A stretch of 64,000 bases of DNA from an uncultured Candidatus Saccharibacteria bacterium (GCA_947570505.1 CANOTH010000001.1:1-64000); one strand, 5' to 3'; positions 1 to 8,590 are shown, counted from the stretch's first letter. The notes: generated from the letters alone by a model not told the origin. Made by a program: numbers and translations.

Positions 1-120
1 TAGAAGAGTGGGTAGTTTTTGATGATTATAAAGCTTGACTTTGGATAGCTAGTTGTTGTAGGAGAGGCGAAAATCATAGCTTCACTATTTGAGAAAGTAT
101 GCTATAATATGGATAGTTCT

Positions 121-209
121 GCACCCGTGGTGGAATTGGTAGACACGCTACCTTGAGGTGGTAGTGGCGATTTTAAGCTGTGCTAGTTCAAATCTAGTCG
201 GGTGCACCA
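121..209 (+). tRNA. tRNA-Leu (anticodon GAG)
   Basis: A class II tRNA with an extra arm. The 7-bp acceptor stem pairs gcacccg (121-127) with cgggtgc (199-205), then discriminator A206 and an encoded CCA (207-209). The anticodon stem ctacc/ggtag encloses loop TTGAGGT, giving GAG. An extended -10 box, TGCTATAAT, ends at 108, which places transcription start a few bases before the tRNA. A variable cassette follows about 110 bases downstream. Confidence 0.95.
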
Positions 210-318
210 ATTGACAAATGACACCGATTGTGGTGTTATTTTTATTGAGGATAAACTGCATTATTGCAATACATATGTGTTTTTCTGAATTGCAGTAGAG
301 CATCTTTCTCGAGATGAC

Positions 319-537
319 TTCGTCCGTAGCGGGAATACGTTGATGAACAATAATGCCATGCGCGATGTTGGCAGTACAAGTTTTAATTGGTCACGTTCTG
401 CTGGGAGTTGGTCTAATAACGACACGTGGTCAGCTAATGCTTACTATCTAGGACTTTATTCTGGGGAGAGCTACCCATCACGCGGACCATTTGCTCGTTG
501 GCTCGGTCTCCCCGTCCGCTGTTTGGTAATACTAGTT
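319..537 (+). pseudogene. Variable C-terminal cassette 1 (FISUMP-like, no own start)
   Basis: One of five related stretches in the window that encode about 70 residues of the pattern VRSG...W(S)...R(W/Y)xG(F/L)PVRCLVILV. The open frame starts after a TGA near 286 and reads through the conserved start motif ttcgtccgtagcggg (319-333) to the conserved end ccgtccgctgtttggtaata (514-533), continuing actagtt. No convincing start codon or SD site precedes it, although a TTG/ATG pair occurs inside at 340/343. The motif resembles the C-terminal FISUMP/C-type-lectin-like variable domains found on surface proteins of Bacteroidetes and CPR bacteria (family resemblance, from knowledge). Here it is detached from any N-terminal domain. 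It could be a gene remnant, a silent donor for gene conversion, or the 3' end of a lost gene. Confidence 0.6.
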
Positions 538-606
538 ACAAGGAATGATGGAGTTTTAGCTTTAATATTATATTGCAAATGGTGTTAGGGAGCAGTGGAC
601 GAGAAA

Positions 607-629
607 ACCCCTAGCACAAAACTAGGGGT
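607..629 (-). terminator. Rho-independent terminator of the MFS gene
   Basis: A perfect 8-bp stem, acccctag/ctaggggt, with a 7-nt loop. On the minus strand it is followed by TTTT. It lies just past the stop of the exporter gene. Confidence 0.8.
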
Positions 630-639
630 CATTGTTTAC

Positions 640-1818
640 TTATTCCCTCTTGAGAGCGAAAATTATCCTAAGGCTAATCGGAACAAAGAGAACCATTGTC
701 ATAAGTGGCGCATAGTGCAAATCGTAATCAGCTGCCCACCCTGTTAAGAATACCGCTGGGATATAAATAATTTGTCCAACCACTTTCGCCAACGAGACCA
801 CAGAAGTTTGCTCTTCAGGCTGAGTATGCTCTTGCACCAAAGTCATCAGAGTAGCGCCGGTCCAGCCCTGTACTACACCCATTAAGAGATAGGTCCAGAC
901 TGTCCAGAGATTAATCTTAATTGATAGAGTGGTCATACTGCAAATCATCAAACCGACCGGCAAAGCTAAAATTTGCCAATCTTTCAGCTTGACGACTAAC
1001 TTAGAAGCTAATTTCGTACCCACAATACATGCTAGCGAATTTAGCGCCCAAGCACCCGACACGATGCTGAGCGGCACTCCAGCCATGATGAGAATCGGGG
1101 TAAAAACCCAAATGATGCCATGAGTCATTTCTCTCCCCACTGCATAAGCTAAGATGCGTCTGCGTAATGTTGGTTCCTTAAAACTAGAGTGCAAAATCCT
1201 CATCATATCCCGTAAGGGGTTAGATTGGACGGGTTGGAGCCGGCAGCTGTCATCTTGAATAAACAGGCTGATGATCCCAGCCACAAGTGATGGTAGACCA
1301 GATAGCAAAATAGCTAAGCGGAAATTGATTGCACCAATTGGGCCACCTAGAAGCACGAGAATTAAAGTGGCTGCATACTGCCAAAAAGACAATCGTACAC
1401 TTTGCCGCCGAAAATACTCATCCGTTGGACAAATTTTTTGAGAAAAGTGTCTAAGCAAACTAACGTCTACTCCTTGGCTAAAGGCCATGAAGAAGCCCAG
1501 GCTGCATTCACAGATTACTACTCCCGTGAAGCTGTTTACTCCAGCATAAATCCAGAAGCTGATAGCTACCCCAAAATCCCCAATCACATTAGCCCATTTG
1601 CGACTAAAACGATCTGCAATCCAGCCAGCCGGTAAGTTCAGAATTGATACTACAATGGTAAAGATAGCTTGCGAAAGGGCAATTTGTCGCTGATTGAGAC
1701 CAATGGAATTGAAGAAGGGAGTCATAATGGACATGGACAGCAGGCCAGCGGTCAGGATTGACTCAAGCATGACCAGTTTAAGGTTACGTTTAGGAAGATT
1801 TTTCTGCATAATTTTCAT
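640..1818 (-). CDS. MFS transporter (probable drug exporter)
   Basis: A 392-residue major facilitator with about twelve hydrophobic segments, a normal length for the family. The loop after TM2 reads GWIADRFSRKWANVIGD, a good match to the conserved MFS loop (G-x-x-x-D-R). The substrate cannot be read from sequence. A start at 1809 (second ATG) fits better than 1818, because the SD-like AGAAAGG lies 9 nt before the 1809 ATG and almost touches the one at 1818. A leader peptide frame and an intrinsic-terminator-like hairpin lie upstream, an arrangement known for antibiotic-inducible efflux and methylase genes, so export of a ribosome-targeting compound is a reasonable inference. The gene is monocistronic, with a terminator at 607-629. 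Confidence 0.85.
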   Translation of the reverse strand: MKIMQKNLPKRNLKLVMLESILTAGLLSMSIMTPFFNSIGLNQRQIALSQAIFTIVVSILNLPAGWIADRFSRKWANVIGDFGVAISFWIYAGVNSFTGVVICECSLGFFMAFSQGVDVSLLRHFSQKICPTDEYFRRQSVRLSFWQYAATLILVLLGGPIGAINFRLAILLSGLPSLVAGIISLFIQDDSCRLQPVQSNPLRDMMRILHSSFKEPTLRRRILAYAVGREMTHGIIWVFTPILIMAGVPLSIVSGAWALNSLACIVGTKLASKLVVKLKDWQILALPVGLMICSMTTLSIKINLWTVWTYLLMGVVQGWTGATLMTLVQEHTQPEEQTSVVSLAKVVGQIIYIPAVFLTGWAADYDLHYAPLMTMVLFVPISLRIIFALKRE

Positions 1819-1850
1819 CCTTTCTTGAGAAAATAATTGTTAAGTTACTC

Positions 1851-2000
1851 TGCCGATGGCAGACCGCCGCATCGGAATTTGCGGCTAGAAAAGACCCGAA
1901 ACCTGATATTTCGGGACTTATCTAGTTGTAGTTAAGAAAGAATTAGACTAAAATAACTCCCGCACATTCTGCAGCGCATGGCAAACCGAGGCCATCGGTT
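1851..2000 (-). promoter_or_regulatory. Alternative-pairing leader of the MFS gene
   Basis: In the minus-strand transcript, ACCGATGGC inside the leader peptide frame (plus 1991-1998) is complementary over 8 bp to GCCATCGG just upstream of the exporter's ribosome site (plus 1853-1860). The terminator-like hairpin (1895-1915) lies between them. A stalled ribosome on the leader frame would cover the first strand and change folding downstream. Complementarity is seen in the sequence; the regulatory role is inferred. Confidence 0.45.
1895..1915 (-). terminator. Attenuator-like terminator between leader peptide and MFS gene
   Basis: A 7-bp stem, cccgaaa/tttcggg, with a 7-nt loop. On the minus strand it is followed directly by TCTTTTC. 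It lies about 30 nt after the leader peptide stop and about 80 nt before the exporter start. Confidence 0.65.
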
Positions 2001-2053
2001 GACGATGTCCACATAGCCATCAAAAACTGGTGTGCGTAGTTATTTCTACTCAT
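1943..2053 (-). CDS. Putative 36-residue leader peptide
   Basis: An ATG frame of 36 codons ending in TAA, beginning MSRNNYAHQFLMAMW and ending AECAGVILV. GGAAG lies just before the ATG as a weak SD site. It precedes a terminator-like hairpin and an exporter gene, so it probably senses translation stalling. No known leader peptide is recognised. The alternative is a chance frame in a structured RNA leader; the coincidence of frame, terminator and complementary segments favours a leader. Confidence 0.5.
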   Translation of the reverse strand: MSRNNYAHQFLMAMWTSSTDGLGLPCAAECAGVILV

Positions 2054-2152
2054 ACTTCCATTGTATCACACTTTAACAAAAAAGTCAAGACCATTTTCAG
2101 ATCCCGACTCTTTTGTACCTAAATATATAATCAGCAGCGCGCCTAAATAATT

Positions 2153-2362
2153 TTATGCGGCTTTTTTCTTCAATGTGAGGAAGCCATTACGTGGGTTCTC
2201 ATTAACAACGCGATCTTCTGGCAAATCACATGGAGTACCTTTACCACCTTCAGCAGTCTTCGTGAAGAAGTAAATAGTTTGTGGTTTACCGCCGCGCAAA
2301 GTAACTTCAGATTTATGCAAGTAGTAGGTAATGCCTTTGCTGTTGGTATGTTCGTAGGCCAT
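2153..2362 (-). CDS. Small conserved hypothetical protein, 69 aa
   Basis: A short soluble, basic protein (MAYEHTNSKGITYYLHKSEV...) ending LTLKKKAA, with no membrane segment or known motif. A very strong SD, AAGGAGGG, lies 6-7 nt before the ATG, so it is translated well. It resembles small proteins annotated as hypothetical in Saccharibacteria (memory of the family, not searched). It sits alone between the MFS leader and the next gene. The function is unknown. Confidence 0.75.
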   Translation of the reverse strand: MAYEHTNSKGITYYLHKSEVTLRGGKPQTIYFFTKTAEGGKGTPCDLPEDRVVNENPRNGFLTLKKKAA

Positions 2363-2428
2363 GAGGTCCCTCCTTAAATTATTATATCTCTATCTTATGC
2401 TGTCTTTACCGGGGTGTCAAGGGTTTTC

Positions 2429-3136
2429 TTAATGCTTATCCAAGAAAAACAGCGCAATCCTTAGCACGCACCAGATTAAAATGCGAGTAATGATGACCAA
2501 GATTAAGAAAACGCACAGCAGAATCACCCAACCAGCCCAGGTAGGGGCCCAGATTGGTGAAGCATAATTATAGCGAAAGAGCTCCGTAGACGGCACATCG
2601 GCTTTGAGCTCGGTTTCTGCTAAACGATCCACAGTAGGATAAGCTTCTAGCTCTCGATTGAGACATTCGTAGTATTGTGTACTCAGCAAGGACCAACCAT
2701 GCGCGAGTGCTTGGGGTCGACAGCGAGCCATTGCTACCGCATAGGCATCGCTCTCAGGAGTGCCACTGTTTTTGAGCTTTTCTTCGGCGGTCTCAATCGC
2801 AGCATTAGCAGCTCGTAGATATTGATGCTCTAGATAGAATGGGCCAGTGCCAAAAGTAATCTTTTGAGTACCATTTTGCTCCACAATGTTAACTACGATG
2901 TGTGAAAAGACAAATTGTTGTAATGCCGTCAGCGAAGTCTTGATGGCCTCATCATCTTCATTTGCATCTGCCTCCAAAACAGCGGTACGTAGCTCTACCA
3001 TACGCAAATGATCAAACCGCAACAAAGTCGCCGCTACAAACAACAATGGTACGAGTATCAAAAACAACTGCCAATTACGTACTCCGCTAAACCTATGCAG
3101 AGCTTGTTTCAGATGATTCGATTTTTTGCCACCCAT
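2429..3136 (-). CDS. Hypothetical two-TM membrane protein, 235 aa
   Basis: A hydrophobic segment near residues 20-40 (NWQLFLILVPLLFVAATLL) and another near 200-228 (WAGWVILLCVFLILVIITRIL) flank a soluble domain of about 150 residues. That domain is presumably outside the membrane and contains two cysteines (MARCRP, YYECLN). The layout is like small CPR envelope proteins of unknown role. The promoter is TATAAT (complement of 3146-3151), 9 nt before the ATG, with no SD. It is divergent from the Mur ligase gene; the two -10 boxes lie within 40 bp of each other. No function is recognised. Confidence 0.75.
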   Translation of the reverse strand: MGGKKSNHLKQALHRFSGVRNWQLFLILVPLLFVAATLLRFDHLRMVELRTAVLEADANEDDEAIKTSLTALQQFVFSHIVVNIVEQNGTQKITFGTGPFYLEHQYLRAANAAIETAEEKLKNSGTPESDAYAVAMARCRPQALAHGWSLLSTQYYECLNRELEAYPTVDRLAETELKADVPSTELFRYNYASPIWAPTWAGWVILLCVFLILVIITRILIWCVLRIALFFLDKH

Positions 3137-3177
3137 CTTGGTTTAATTATAGCATAAGTTCGTCCGCTGCAGTGTGC

Positions 3178-3183
3178 TATAAT
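3178..3183 (+). promoter_or_regulatory. -10 box of the Mur ligase (TATAAT-N6-ATG)
   Basis: Extended -10, TGCTATAAT, ends exactly 6 nt before the ATG at 3190. With start sites normally 6-7 nt after the -10 box, the mRNA would begin at or next to the ATG. This decides the start at 3190 over an in-frame codon at 3172, which lies inside the promoter. Confidence 0.75.
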
Positions 3184-3189
3184 GAATCT

Positions 3190-4506
3190 ATGAAGGTATA
3201 TATTTCTGGAATATCTGGTACTGGGATGGGGCCGTTGGCTTTGATGGCTCAGGATGCGGGAATGACGGTCTTTGGGTCGGATCTAGCTGGCGGAGCAGTC
3301 ACAAATGAGTTGGTAAATCATGGAATTAAATTATGCTTAGGAGATCAAGATGGTGAGTTTTTAAAGGCTCGAGCGAAAAATGAAGGAGTGGACTGGTTCG
3401 TTCATACTTCGGCTTTGCCAGCTAATCATCCAGAGTTATTATTAGCGAAAAAGCTGAAGCTCAAGATTTCCAAACGCGATGAATTCTTAAATTATTTACT
3501 CAAGAGACTCAAATTAAAGCTAGTAGCGGTGGCAGGAACACATGGTAAGACTACGACTACAGCGATGATTGTTTGGGCGATGCAGCAGCTCGGTGTGCCA
3601 ATTTCGTATCTAATTGGCACTACGTTGCCTTTCGCGTCGGCTGGGCATTATGACCCCGAGTCTAAATACTTTGTCTATGAAGCTGATGAATATGATCGTA
3701 ATTTTTTAGCCTTTCGGCCGTGGTTAGCCGTAATCCCGATTGTTTCTTATGACCATCCAGATATCTACCCGACTGTGCAGGACTATCAGCAAGCTTTTGA
3801 GCAGTTTGAGCAACAAAGCGAAACCGTGTTACATGGTGACGAAATTGATGCTGCTTTGACTCTGGCGGGCGAAGCTCGGCGCTATGACGCAACCTTGGCG
3901 ATTGATGCGGTGGAGCATATGCTACCAAAACCGCGAGGTATTAAGCGCATCACCAAGTCCCAGCATCGTCAGTTGGTTAAGATTATGAATGAGTTCCCGG
4001 GTGTGGGGCGGAGGTTTGAGCAGGTTTCTGAGGGCTATTATTCAGATTATGCTCACCACCCCGAAGAGGTGAAAGCAACGGTCGAAATCGCTTTAGAGGA
4101 AGCGGATCGTCGTGGGTTGAAAGGTGTGGTAGCAGTTTATGAGCCACATCAGAATGTTAGACAGGCAGAGTTGGCCGATGATTATGTGGAAGTATTCCAG
4201 GGACTAACAAAGCTGTATTGGGTACCGACATATTTGACTCGCGAAGATCCCAAGCTGGAAGTTATGCAACCGGAGGGCTTTATCGACAAACTCCAGAACA
4301 AGAAGATAGCCGAAGCATCTGTGCTGGATGATGGGCTAGCAGAAAAAATTAAGGACTGGCACAAAAAAGGTTATTTGGTTTTGCTAATGTCGGCTGGACC
4401 AGCGGATGCTTGGATTCGTAAGTTGGTCTTTGCCGGCAATCAAGAGTCAGCCGCTACTAGAATAGTACACGCGCCACGTAGTGCTGCAGAAGGTAGTGAA
4501 CGATAG
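3190..4506 (+). CDS. murC: Mur ligase, UDP-N-acetylmuramate--L-alanine ligase type
   Basis: A cytoplasmic ATP-dependent peptidoglycan precursor ligase of 438 residues. The N-terminal Rossmann-like domain begins ISGISGTGMGPLALMAQDAG and includes GSDLAGG. The ATP loop is VAGTHGKTTTTAMI near residue 115-130, and the central-domain motif YEADEYDRNF is followed by the SYDHPDIYPT segment. The C-terminal domain contains the DYAHHPEEVKAT motif typical of MurC/Mpl. MurC adds L-Ala to UDP-MurNAc; Mpl, a recycling ligase, shares these motifs and cannot be fully excluded. It is single and leaderless, and divergent from the gene at 2429-3136. Confidence 0.85.
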   Translation: MKVYISGISGTGMGPLALMAQDAGMTVFGSDLAGGAVTNELVNHGIKLCLGDQDGEFLKARAKNEGVDWFVHTSALPANHPELLLAKKLKLKISKRDEFLNYLLKRLKLKLVAVAGTHGKTTTTAMIVWAMQQLGVPISYLIGTTLPFASAGHYDPESKYFVYEADEYDRNFLAFRPWLAVIPIVSYDHPDIYPTVQDYQQAFEQFEQQSETVLHGDEIDAALTLAGEARRYDATLAIDAVEHMLPKPRGIKRITKSQHRQLVKIMNEFPGVGRRFEQVSEGYYSDYAHHPEEVKATVEIALEEADRRGLKGVVAVYEPHQNVRQAELADDYVEVFQGLTKLYWVPTYLTREDPKLEVMQPEGFIDKLQNKKIAEASVLDDGLAEKIKDWHKKGYLVLLMSAGPADAWIRKLVFAGNQESAATRIVHAPRSAAEGSER

Positions 4507-4527
4507 CCGCTGTAGCAGGTTGCGTTG

Positions 4528-4905
4528 CTAGTTATTCCCGCTGATACCTTCCACACCTGGTGTTCCTTGTAGCTCACTTGGTATCCCCAATGACTCATTA
4601 GAAAGCGGTGCAGGAGAAAACGGATCAGCAAAATCTTTGAGACGGTTATTTACTAGTCTCAACTCCTTAAGATATTCGTCTAATTCTGAAGCATTAAGTT
4701 CGCCGTTTTCAGAAAAAGTATAATTAATCGGGCCGACTGATTCTTCTGTGGCCTCTTCACTGTCTGGTAAATACCCGGGGCGCGAACGATCAAGATAAAT
4801 ATCGCCCGAGCTACGATAAATCATTAAGCTGGCTGTAGTCGTCACCCCAGCCAAAAAGATTGCTCCGCAACCTAAAATCATTAAATTTCTACCACCTTGA
4901 CTCAT
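4528..4905 (-). CDS. Hypothetical single-TM protein, 125 aa
   Basis: A short cytoplasmic N-terminus is followed by a membrane segment near residues 9-28 (MILGCGAIFLAGVTTTASLM), then an acidic, Pro/Ser-rich tail ending GVEGISGNN. It looks like a secreted or anchored envelope protein with a disordered tail. Its ATG overlaps the stop of the upstream gene by 4 nt, so it is translationally coupled as the last gene of the operon 6465-4528. No family is recognised. Confidence 0.7.
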   Translation of the reverse strand: MSQGGRNLMILGCGAIFLAGVTTTASLMIYRSSGDIYLDRSRPGYLPDSEEATEESVGPINYTFSENGELNASELDEYLKELRLVNNRLKDFADPFSPAPLSNESLGIPSELQGTPGVEGISGNN

Positions 4906-5456
4906 AGTTTTTGCCTCAAGTCTAATACACTAGCATATTGTTCTTCCGCTAGCTGTGCTAATTCTTGGGTAATTTTGCGCAAACTGGAACGTTTTTTGCG
5001 TACAACTTCAAGCTGTTCGTAGAATTCATCTGGCAATTTTTGACAATCACGGCCCATTAATACTTCCATTTCGCGCATATATTCAGTATACGTGCTACGA
5101 AACTCTGACTGTTTCAGGGAAAAATCCGATTGAATATGCGGCAAAGTAGCGCGATTATTCTTTACCAAACGTAAATTGAGGGGCACAATAAATTTATTGA
5201 CCAAGGTCTCGTAAGTAGTTCCCAGGTAGTTGCGAGTCTTTGTGTCTACTCTTTGGAGCTGACTTAGGCTCTGTTTGATTGTAGAGCAATTTTGCGAAAT
5301 TGCTCCCCGTTGCTCTTCAGATAACCCGTCGGCCGGGGTGGAAAGCAAAACCGAAATTGCAATACTACAGACAATTACCAGAATCAGCCACTTAATGACC
5401 TTTAGCGGAAAGAGCAATAATCTAACGATAAATCCCATTATGTTTCTTTCCATCAT
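4902..5456 (-). CDS. Hypothetical membrane-anchored coiled-coil protein, 184 aa
   Basis: An N-terminal membrane segment (about residues 8-38, VRLLLFPLKVIKWLILVIVC) is followed by a helical, coiled-coil-prone region with two cysteines (SQNCSTIK and RDCQKL). They are well placed to form a disulphide outside the cell, which fits the Dsb-like protein encoded just upstream. The start could be the ATG at 5456 or the second ATG 18 nt later (MGFIV). The 5' end overlaps the end of the upstream gene and the 3' end overlaps the next by ATGA. It is part of a three-gene operon. The function is unknown. Confidence 0.7.
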   Translation of the reverse strand: MMERNIMGFIVRLLLFPLKVIKWLILVIVCSIAISVLLSTPADGLSEEQRGAISQNCSTIKQSLSQLQRVDTKTRNYLGTTYETLVNKFIVPLNLRLVKNNRATLPHIQSDFSLKQSEFRSTYTEYMREMEVLMGRDCQKLPDEFYEQLEVVRKKRSSLRKITQELAQLAEEQYASVLDLRQKL

Positions 5457-6465
5457 AGATTAAAGTCGGTATACCCTTGGCATGAATTTTATCTTCTACC
5501 ATATTCTTAACTGAATTTAGGATATTAGCCACTTGCTCGCCCTCGGCTAGCTGAGAGATCTCTTCAATGGTTGTTGGCTTCGCACCAAAATCTTGCAACC
5601 AGCTTCTTAACAGCTTCTCGGCCTCTTCACTCGACGCGTTCTGCATAACAGATTGATAATTAACTCCCGATTGATCTGATTCGGTAAAGAGTCGCTCGAT
5701 AATTTTCGCAGCATATTCTTGTTTGGTCAGAGCTGCGGCATAAATATAACGTGTAATTAGCTCGGAATTATTGAACTTATAGCCACCGTCTGGTAGGCTA
5801 ATTGGATAAACTATTAAGATGGTATTAAAACGGTCAAAGAAGCCGTCAGCCTTCTGATTACGATAAGAACGCAAACATACGGTACAACCTGGATCAAATA
5901 TATCCAGCGCTAATGGTTTGCCTTCCTGAAAATCTTGAGCATAAATTACAGGATCAACTCGGTAATCCTCGGCCTGCCAGCTATGAAAACGATCAGGGAT
6001 ATTAACGAAGATCTCACCCCACTCTGAGAACCAACGACCGGTCCATTCTAGAGGGTTAGTCGGTTCGGCAGCCTCGATTCCACAGACTTCTGCTCCTAGA
6101 GCACAGCTCTCGGGTTGAGATACGTTACAAGTACCAAAAACCCAGATTGCTAGCAAAGCCTTAATTGCCTCGACCAATGACCAAATAGTAACAATAACAA
6201 TCAGAACTGCACTAACCTCAATCGCTATGCCTAGAGGCTTCACCCATTTTGGATGTTTTAAAACTATCCGGCTAAGTAAGGTGTTTTTTACATCATCCTT
6301 AAAGTTAGTCTCGCATTTCTGCAGACGCACTTTTTTACCCACACAGCCCCAAGCTTTTTTGAAAACGGTCCAATATTTTTTACCAATATCGCGCCGAAAA
6401 ATACTAAGGAAGGCTACAAAAACCCCAACTAAGGCTAGGATAATAAATGCTGCAATACAAACCAT
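5422..6465 (-). CDS. Membrane protein with DsbA-like thioredoxin domain, 347 aa
   Basis: The N-terminus MVCIAAFIILALVGVFVAFL is one membrane segment; a second lies near residues 80-110 (VSAVLIVIVTIWSLVEAI). The remaining ~200 residues are predicted extracytoplasmic and carry GCTVCLRSYRN, a CxxC redox motif, plus KGIPTLIYDG, which fits the cis-Pro loop of thioredoxin folds. The likely role is disulphide formation or reduction in secreted proteins. The ATG at 6465 is chosen because TATAAT (complement of 6472-6477) lies exactly 6 nt upstream; an in-frame start further out would lie inside the promoter. It is the first gene of an operon with two small envelope genes. A cassette sits just upstream. 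Confidence 0.7.
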   Translation of the reverse strand: MVCIAAFIILALVGVFVAFLSIFRRDIGKKYWTVFKKAWGCVGKKVRLQKCETNFKDDVKNTLLSRIVLKHPKWVKPLGIAIEVSAVLIVIVTIWSLVEAIKALLAIWVFGTCNVSQPESCALGAEVCGIEAAEPTNPLEWTGRWFSEWGEIFVNIPDRFHSWQAEDYRVDPVIYAQDFQEGKPLALDIFDPGCTVCLRSYRNQKADGFFDRFNTILIVYPISLPDGGYKFNNSELITRYIYAAALTKQEYAAKIIERLFTESDQSGVNYQSVMQNASSEEAEKLLRSWLQDFGAKPTTIEEISQLAEGEQVANILNSVKNMVEDKIHAKGIPTLIYDGKKHNGIYR

Positions 6466-6520
6466 GGGACTATTATAGCATATCTTAACTAAGCACAGTG
6501 GTTCTGATCTTGCCATTACC

Positions 6521-6718
6521 CTCGTCCGTAGCGGAAATATTCATCCCAGATCTGGAGCACTAGCTAATTTCGGTGCTACCGGTTGGAAATGGTCATCTGT
6601 TGTCTCTGCTAGTGACTTGTATTCTTACTTCCTGGGTATTGTAGATGGCGAGGTCAAGCCATCACGCGCCGATGCTCGTTGGCTCGGTTTCCCCGTCCGC
6701 TGTTTGGTAATACTAGTT
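6521..6718 (+). pseudogene. Variable C-terminal cassette 2
   Basis: The frame begins at conserved ctcgtccgtagcgga (6521-6535) and ends at ccgtccgctgtttggtaata (6692-6711), continuing actagtt, with the last bases identical to cassettes 1 and 4. The middle differs strongly and is shorter: WKWSSVVSASDLYSYF then SRADARWLGFPVRC. It lies in the gap between the aspS 3' end and the promoter of the next gene, on the opposite strand to both, with no start signal. Confidence 0.6.
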
Positions 6719-6727
6719 CGTATAATG

Positions 6728-8482
6728 CTATTCGTCTTCCCGCACAATCTGCAAATGACTTTCTTCAAGCTGTTTCTCGTCTACGTCCGAAGGTGACTGC
6801 ATCATCAAATCAATACCAGATCCATTCTTCGGGAAAGCCACCACATCACGAATACTACCAGCATCCATAAGCTCCATAAACATGCGGTCGATTCCAAAAG
6901 CGCAACCCGCATGAGGAGGCGCGCCAAACTTAAAGGCGCTAAGCATACCACCAAAGCGCTGCGCCACCTCTTCGTGACCATAACCCAAAATCTCAAAAGC
7001 CTTATACATAATCTCAGGATTATAATTACGCACTGCACCAGAACAGATCTCATAGCCGTTCATTACCATATCATATTGATCAGCCATGATATCAAGTTTA
7101 TTCTCTGTCTCGCAGAGTGCCTTCAAACCGCCTTTAGGCATGGAGAATGGGTTATGACAAAAGTCCAACTTGTTGGCGCCATCATCCCATTCGTAAAATG
7201 GAAAGTCAACAATCCAACACAGGGCGACTTTTTGAGGATCCTTCAGTCCTAAACTATCCGCAAAGGCAATACGCATTTGTCCTAATACTTTATTAACCTT
7301 CTCGCGTTCATCCGCACCAAAGAATACTGCATCACCATCTTTGGCTCCGGTGAGTTCTTGAATGCTCTGTAATTCGCTATCCCTTAAAAACTTAGCGATC
7401 GGGCTCCTTACGGTTCCATTTTCATAGATCATATATGCTAAGCCACCAGCGCCGTTTTTGCGCGCTAGCTCAGTAAACTCATCAATTTGCTTACGAGTAA
7501 ACTTACTACCGCCAGATACGCAAATTGCTTTCACGCAGGGGCTCTGAAAGACCTTAAATTCACAATCTTTCAAGGCATCAGTCAACTCTATAAGTTCCAA
7601 GCCATACCTTAAATCCGGTTTATCAATGCCATACTTGTCCATGGCCTCTTGGTAAGGAATGCGCGGGATATCTTCACTCATAAGTTTCTTGCCAGCAAAT
7701 TCCGTCACTAGCTTTTTAATCAACGGTTCCAGAGTCTGGCGCACAGTCTCCCCGTCTTCTACAAAAGACATCTCGCAATCTAATTGATAAAAATCACCAT
7801 ACAGGCGGTCGGCGCGAGGGTCTTCATCACGAAAACAAGGTGCAATCTGATAATACCTCGGCACACCTCCCACCATCAGAAGTTGTTTAAACTGCTGAGG
7901 TGCCTGAGGCAAAGCATAAAACTGCCCTGGATGCAACCTAGATGGCACTAAGAAGTCTCGCGCACCTTCTGGAGACGAATTAGCTAGAATCGGGGTCGTG
8001 ATCTCAATAAAACCTTGCTCGTCCATATAATCCCTCATGAGGCGATAATACTCGGCTCGGCGGCGCAACATTCGTTGCATACTGGGGCGACGTAAATCCA
8101 AATAACGATATTTTAGCCTTAGGTCCTCACCAGAAGCATCGCCCTCATCATGCGTATTAACTGGCAATGGCTCAGATCTATTAATTAGATCAAGCTTCTC
8201 GACCACAATTTCAATTTCGCCTGTTTCAATATTAGGATTCTTAAGCTCGGGTGCACGTTCCCGTACTAGACCTTCAGCACTGATCACGAATTCATCCCTG
8301 AGACTTTCGGCCACTTGAAAAGCTTCCGCTACGTCCGGTGTAATCACTAGCTGGATGATTCCCTCGTGGTCTCTCAAATCAATAAAAATCAAGCCACCGT
8401 GGTCACGGCGCGAATTCACCCAACCTGCAACCTGAACTTTTTTGCCAACTGCTGTCTTTAGACTTCTCGATAAACTTCTCAT
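6728..8482 (-). CDS. aspS: Aspartyl-tRNA synthetase
   Basis: A class II aminoacyl-tRNA synthetase of 584 residues, the usual bacterial length. The OB-fold anticodon domain comes first (VQVAGWVNSRRDHGGLIFID), then motif 2 with CFRDEDPRADR, the bacterial GAD insertion domain (middle), and motif 3 GCAFGIDRMFMEL near the C-terminus. It charges tRNA-Asp in the cytoplasm; whether it also acts on Asn cannot be told. The promoter TATAAT (complement of 8489-8494) lies exactly 6 nt before the ATG with no SD, so the mRNA is probably leaderless. The 3' end abuts cassette 2 by 9 bases. Confidence 0.95.
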   Translation of the reverse strand: MRSLSRSLKTAVGKKVQVAGWVNSRRDHGGLIFIDLRDHEGIIQLVITPDVAEAFQVAESLRDEFVISAEGLVRERAPELKNPNIETGEIEIVVEKLDLINRSEPLPVNTHDEGDASGEDLRLKYRYLDLRRPSMQRMLRRRAEYYRLMRDYMDEQGFIEITTPILANSSPEGARDFLVPSRLHPGQFYALPQAPQQFKQLLMVGGVPRYYQIAPCFRDEDPRADRLYGDFYQLDCEMSFVEDGETVRQTLEPLIKKLVTEFAGKKLMSEDIPRIPYQEAMDKYGIDKPDLRYGLELIELTDALKDCEFKVFQSPCVKAICVSGGSKFTRKQIDEFTELARKNGAGGLAYMIYENGTVRSPIAKFLRDSELQSIQELTGAKDGDAVFFGADEREKVNKVLGQMRIAFADSLGLKDPQKVALCWIVDFPFYEWDDGANKLDFCHNPFSMPKGGLKALCETENKLDIMADQYDMVMNGYEICSGAVRNYNPEIMYKAFEILGYGHEEVAQRFGGMLSAFKFGAPPHAGCAFGIDRMFMELMDAGSIRDVVAFPKNGSGIDLMMQSPSDVDEKQLEESHLQIVREDE

Positions 8483-8590
8483 TCTCTAATTATAACACAG
8501 GTTTTGCGATTGTCGCCTCAAAAGCATACCCTTCGCAGGGTCTATACTACCATTGTACCACAGATGCTCAATTTTGTCAACCACTAACAG

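Noticed and set aside
640-1818. Plus-strand frames inside the MFS, aspS, dnaE and other genes
   Set aside because: They are antisense shadows without start signals or recognisable domains.
3150-3170. A sixth cassette remnant (ttcgtccgctgcag)
   Set aside because: Only about 10 bases resemble the cassette ends; too short to claim.
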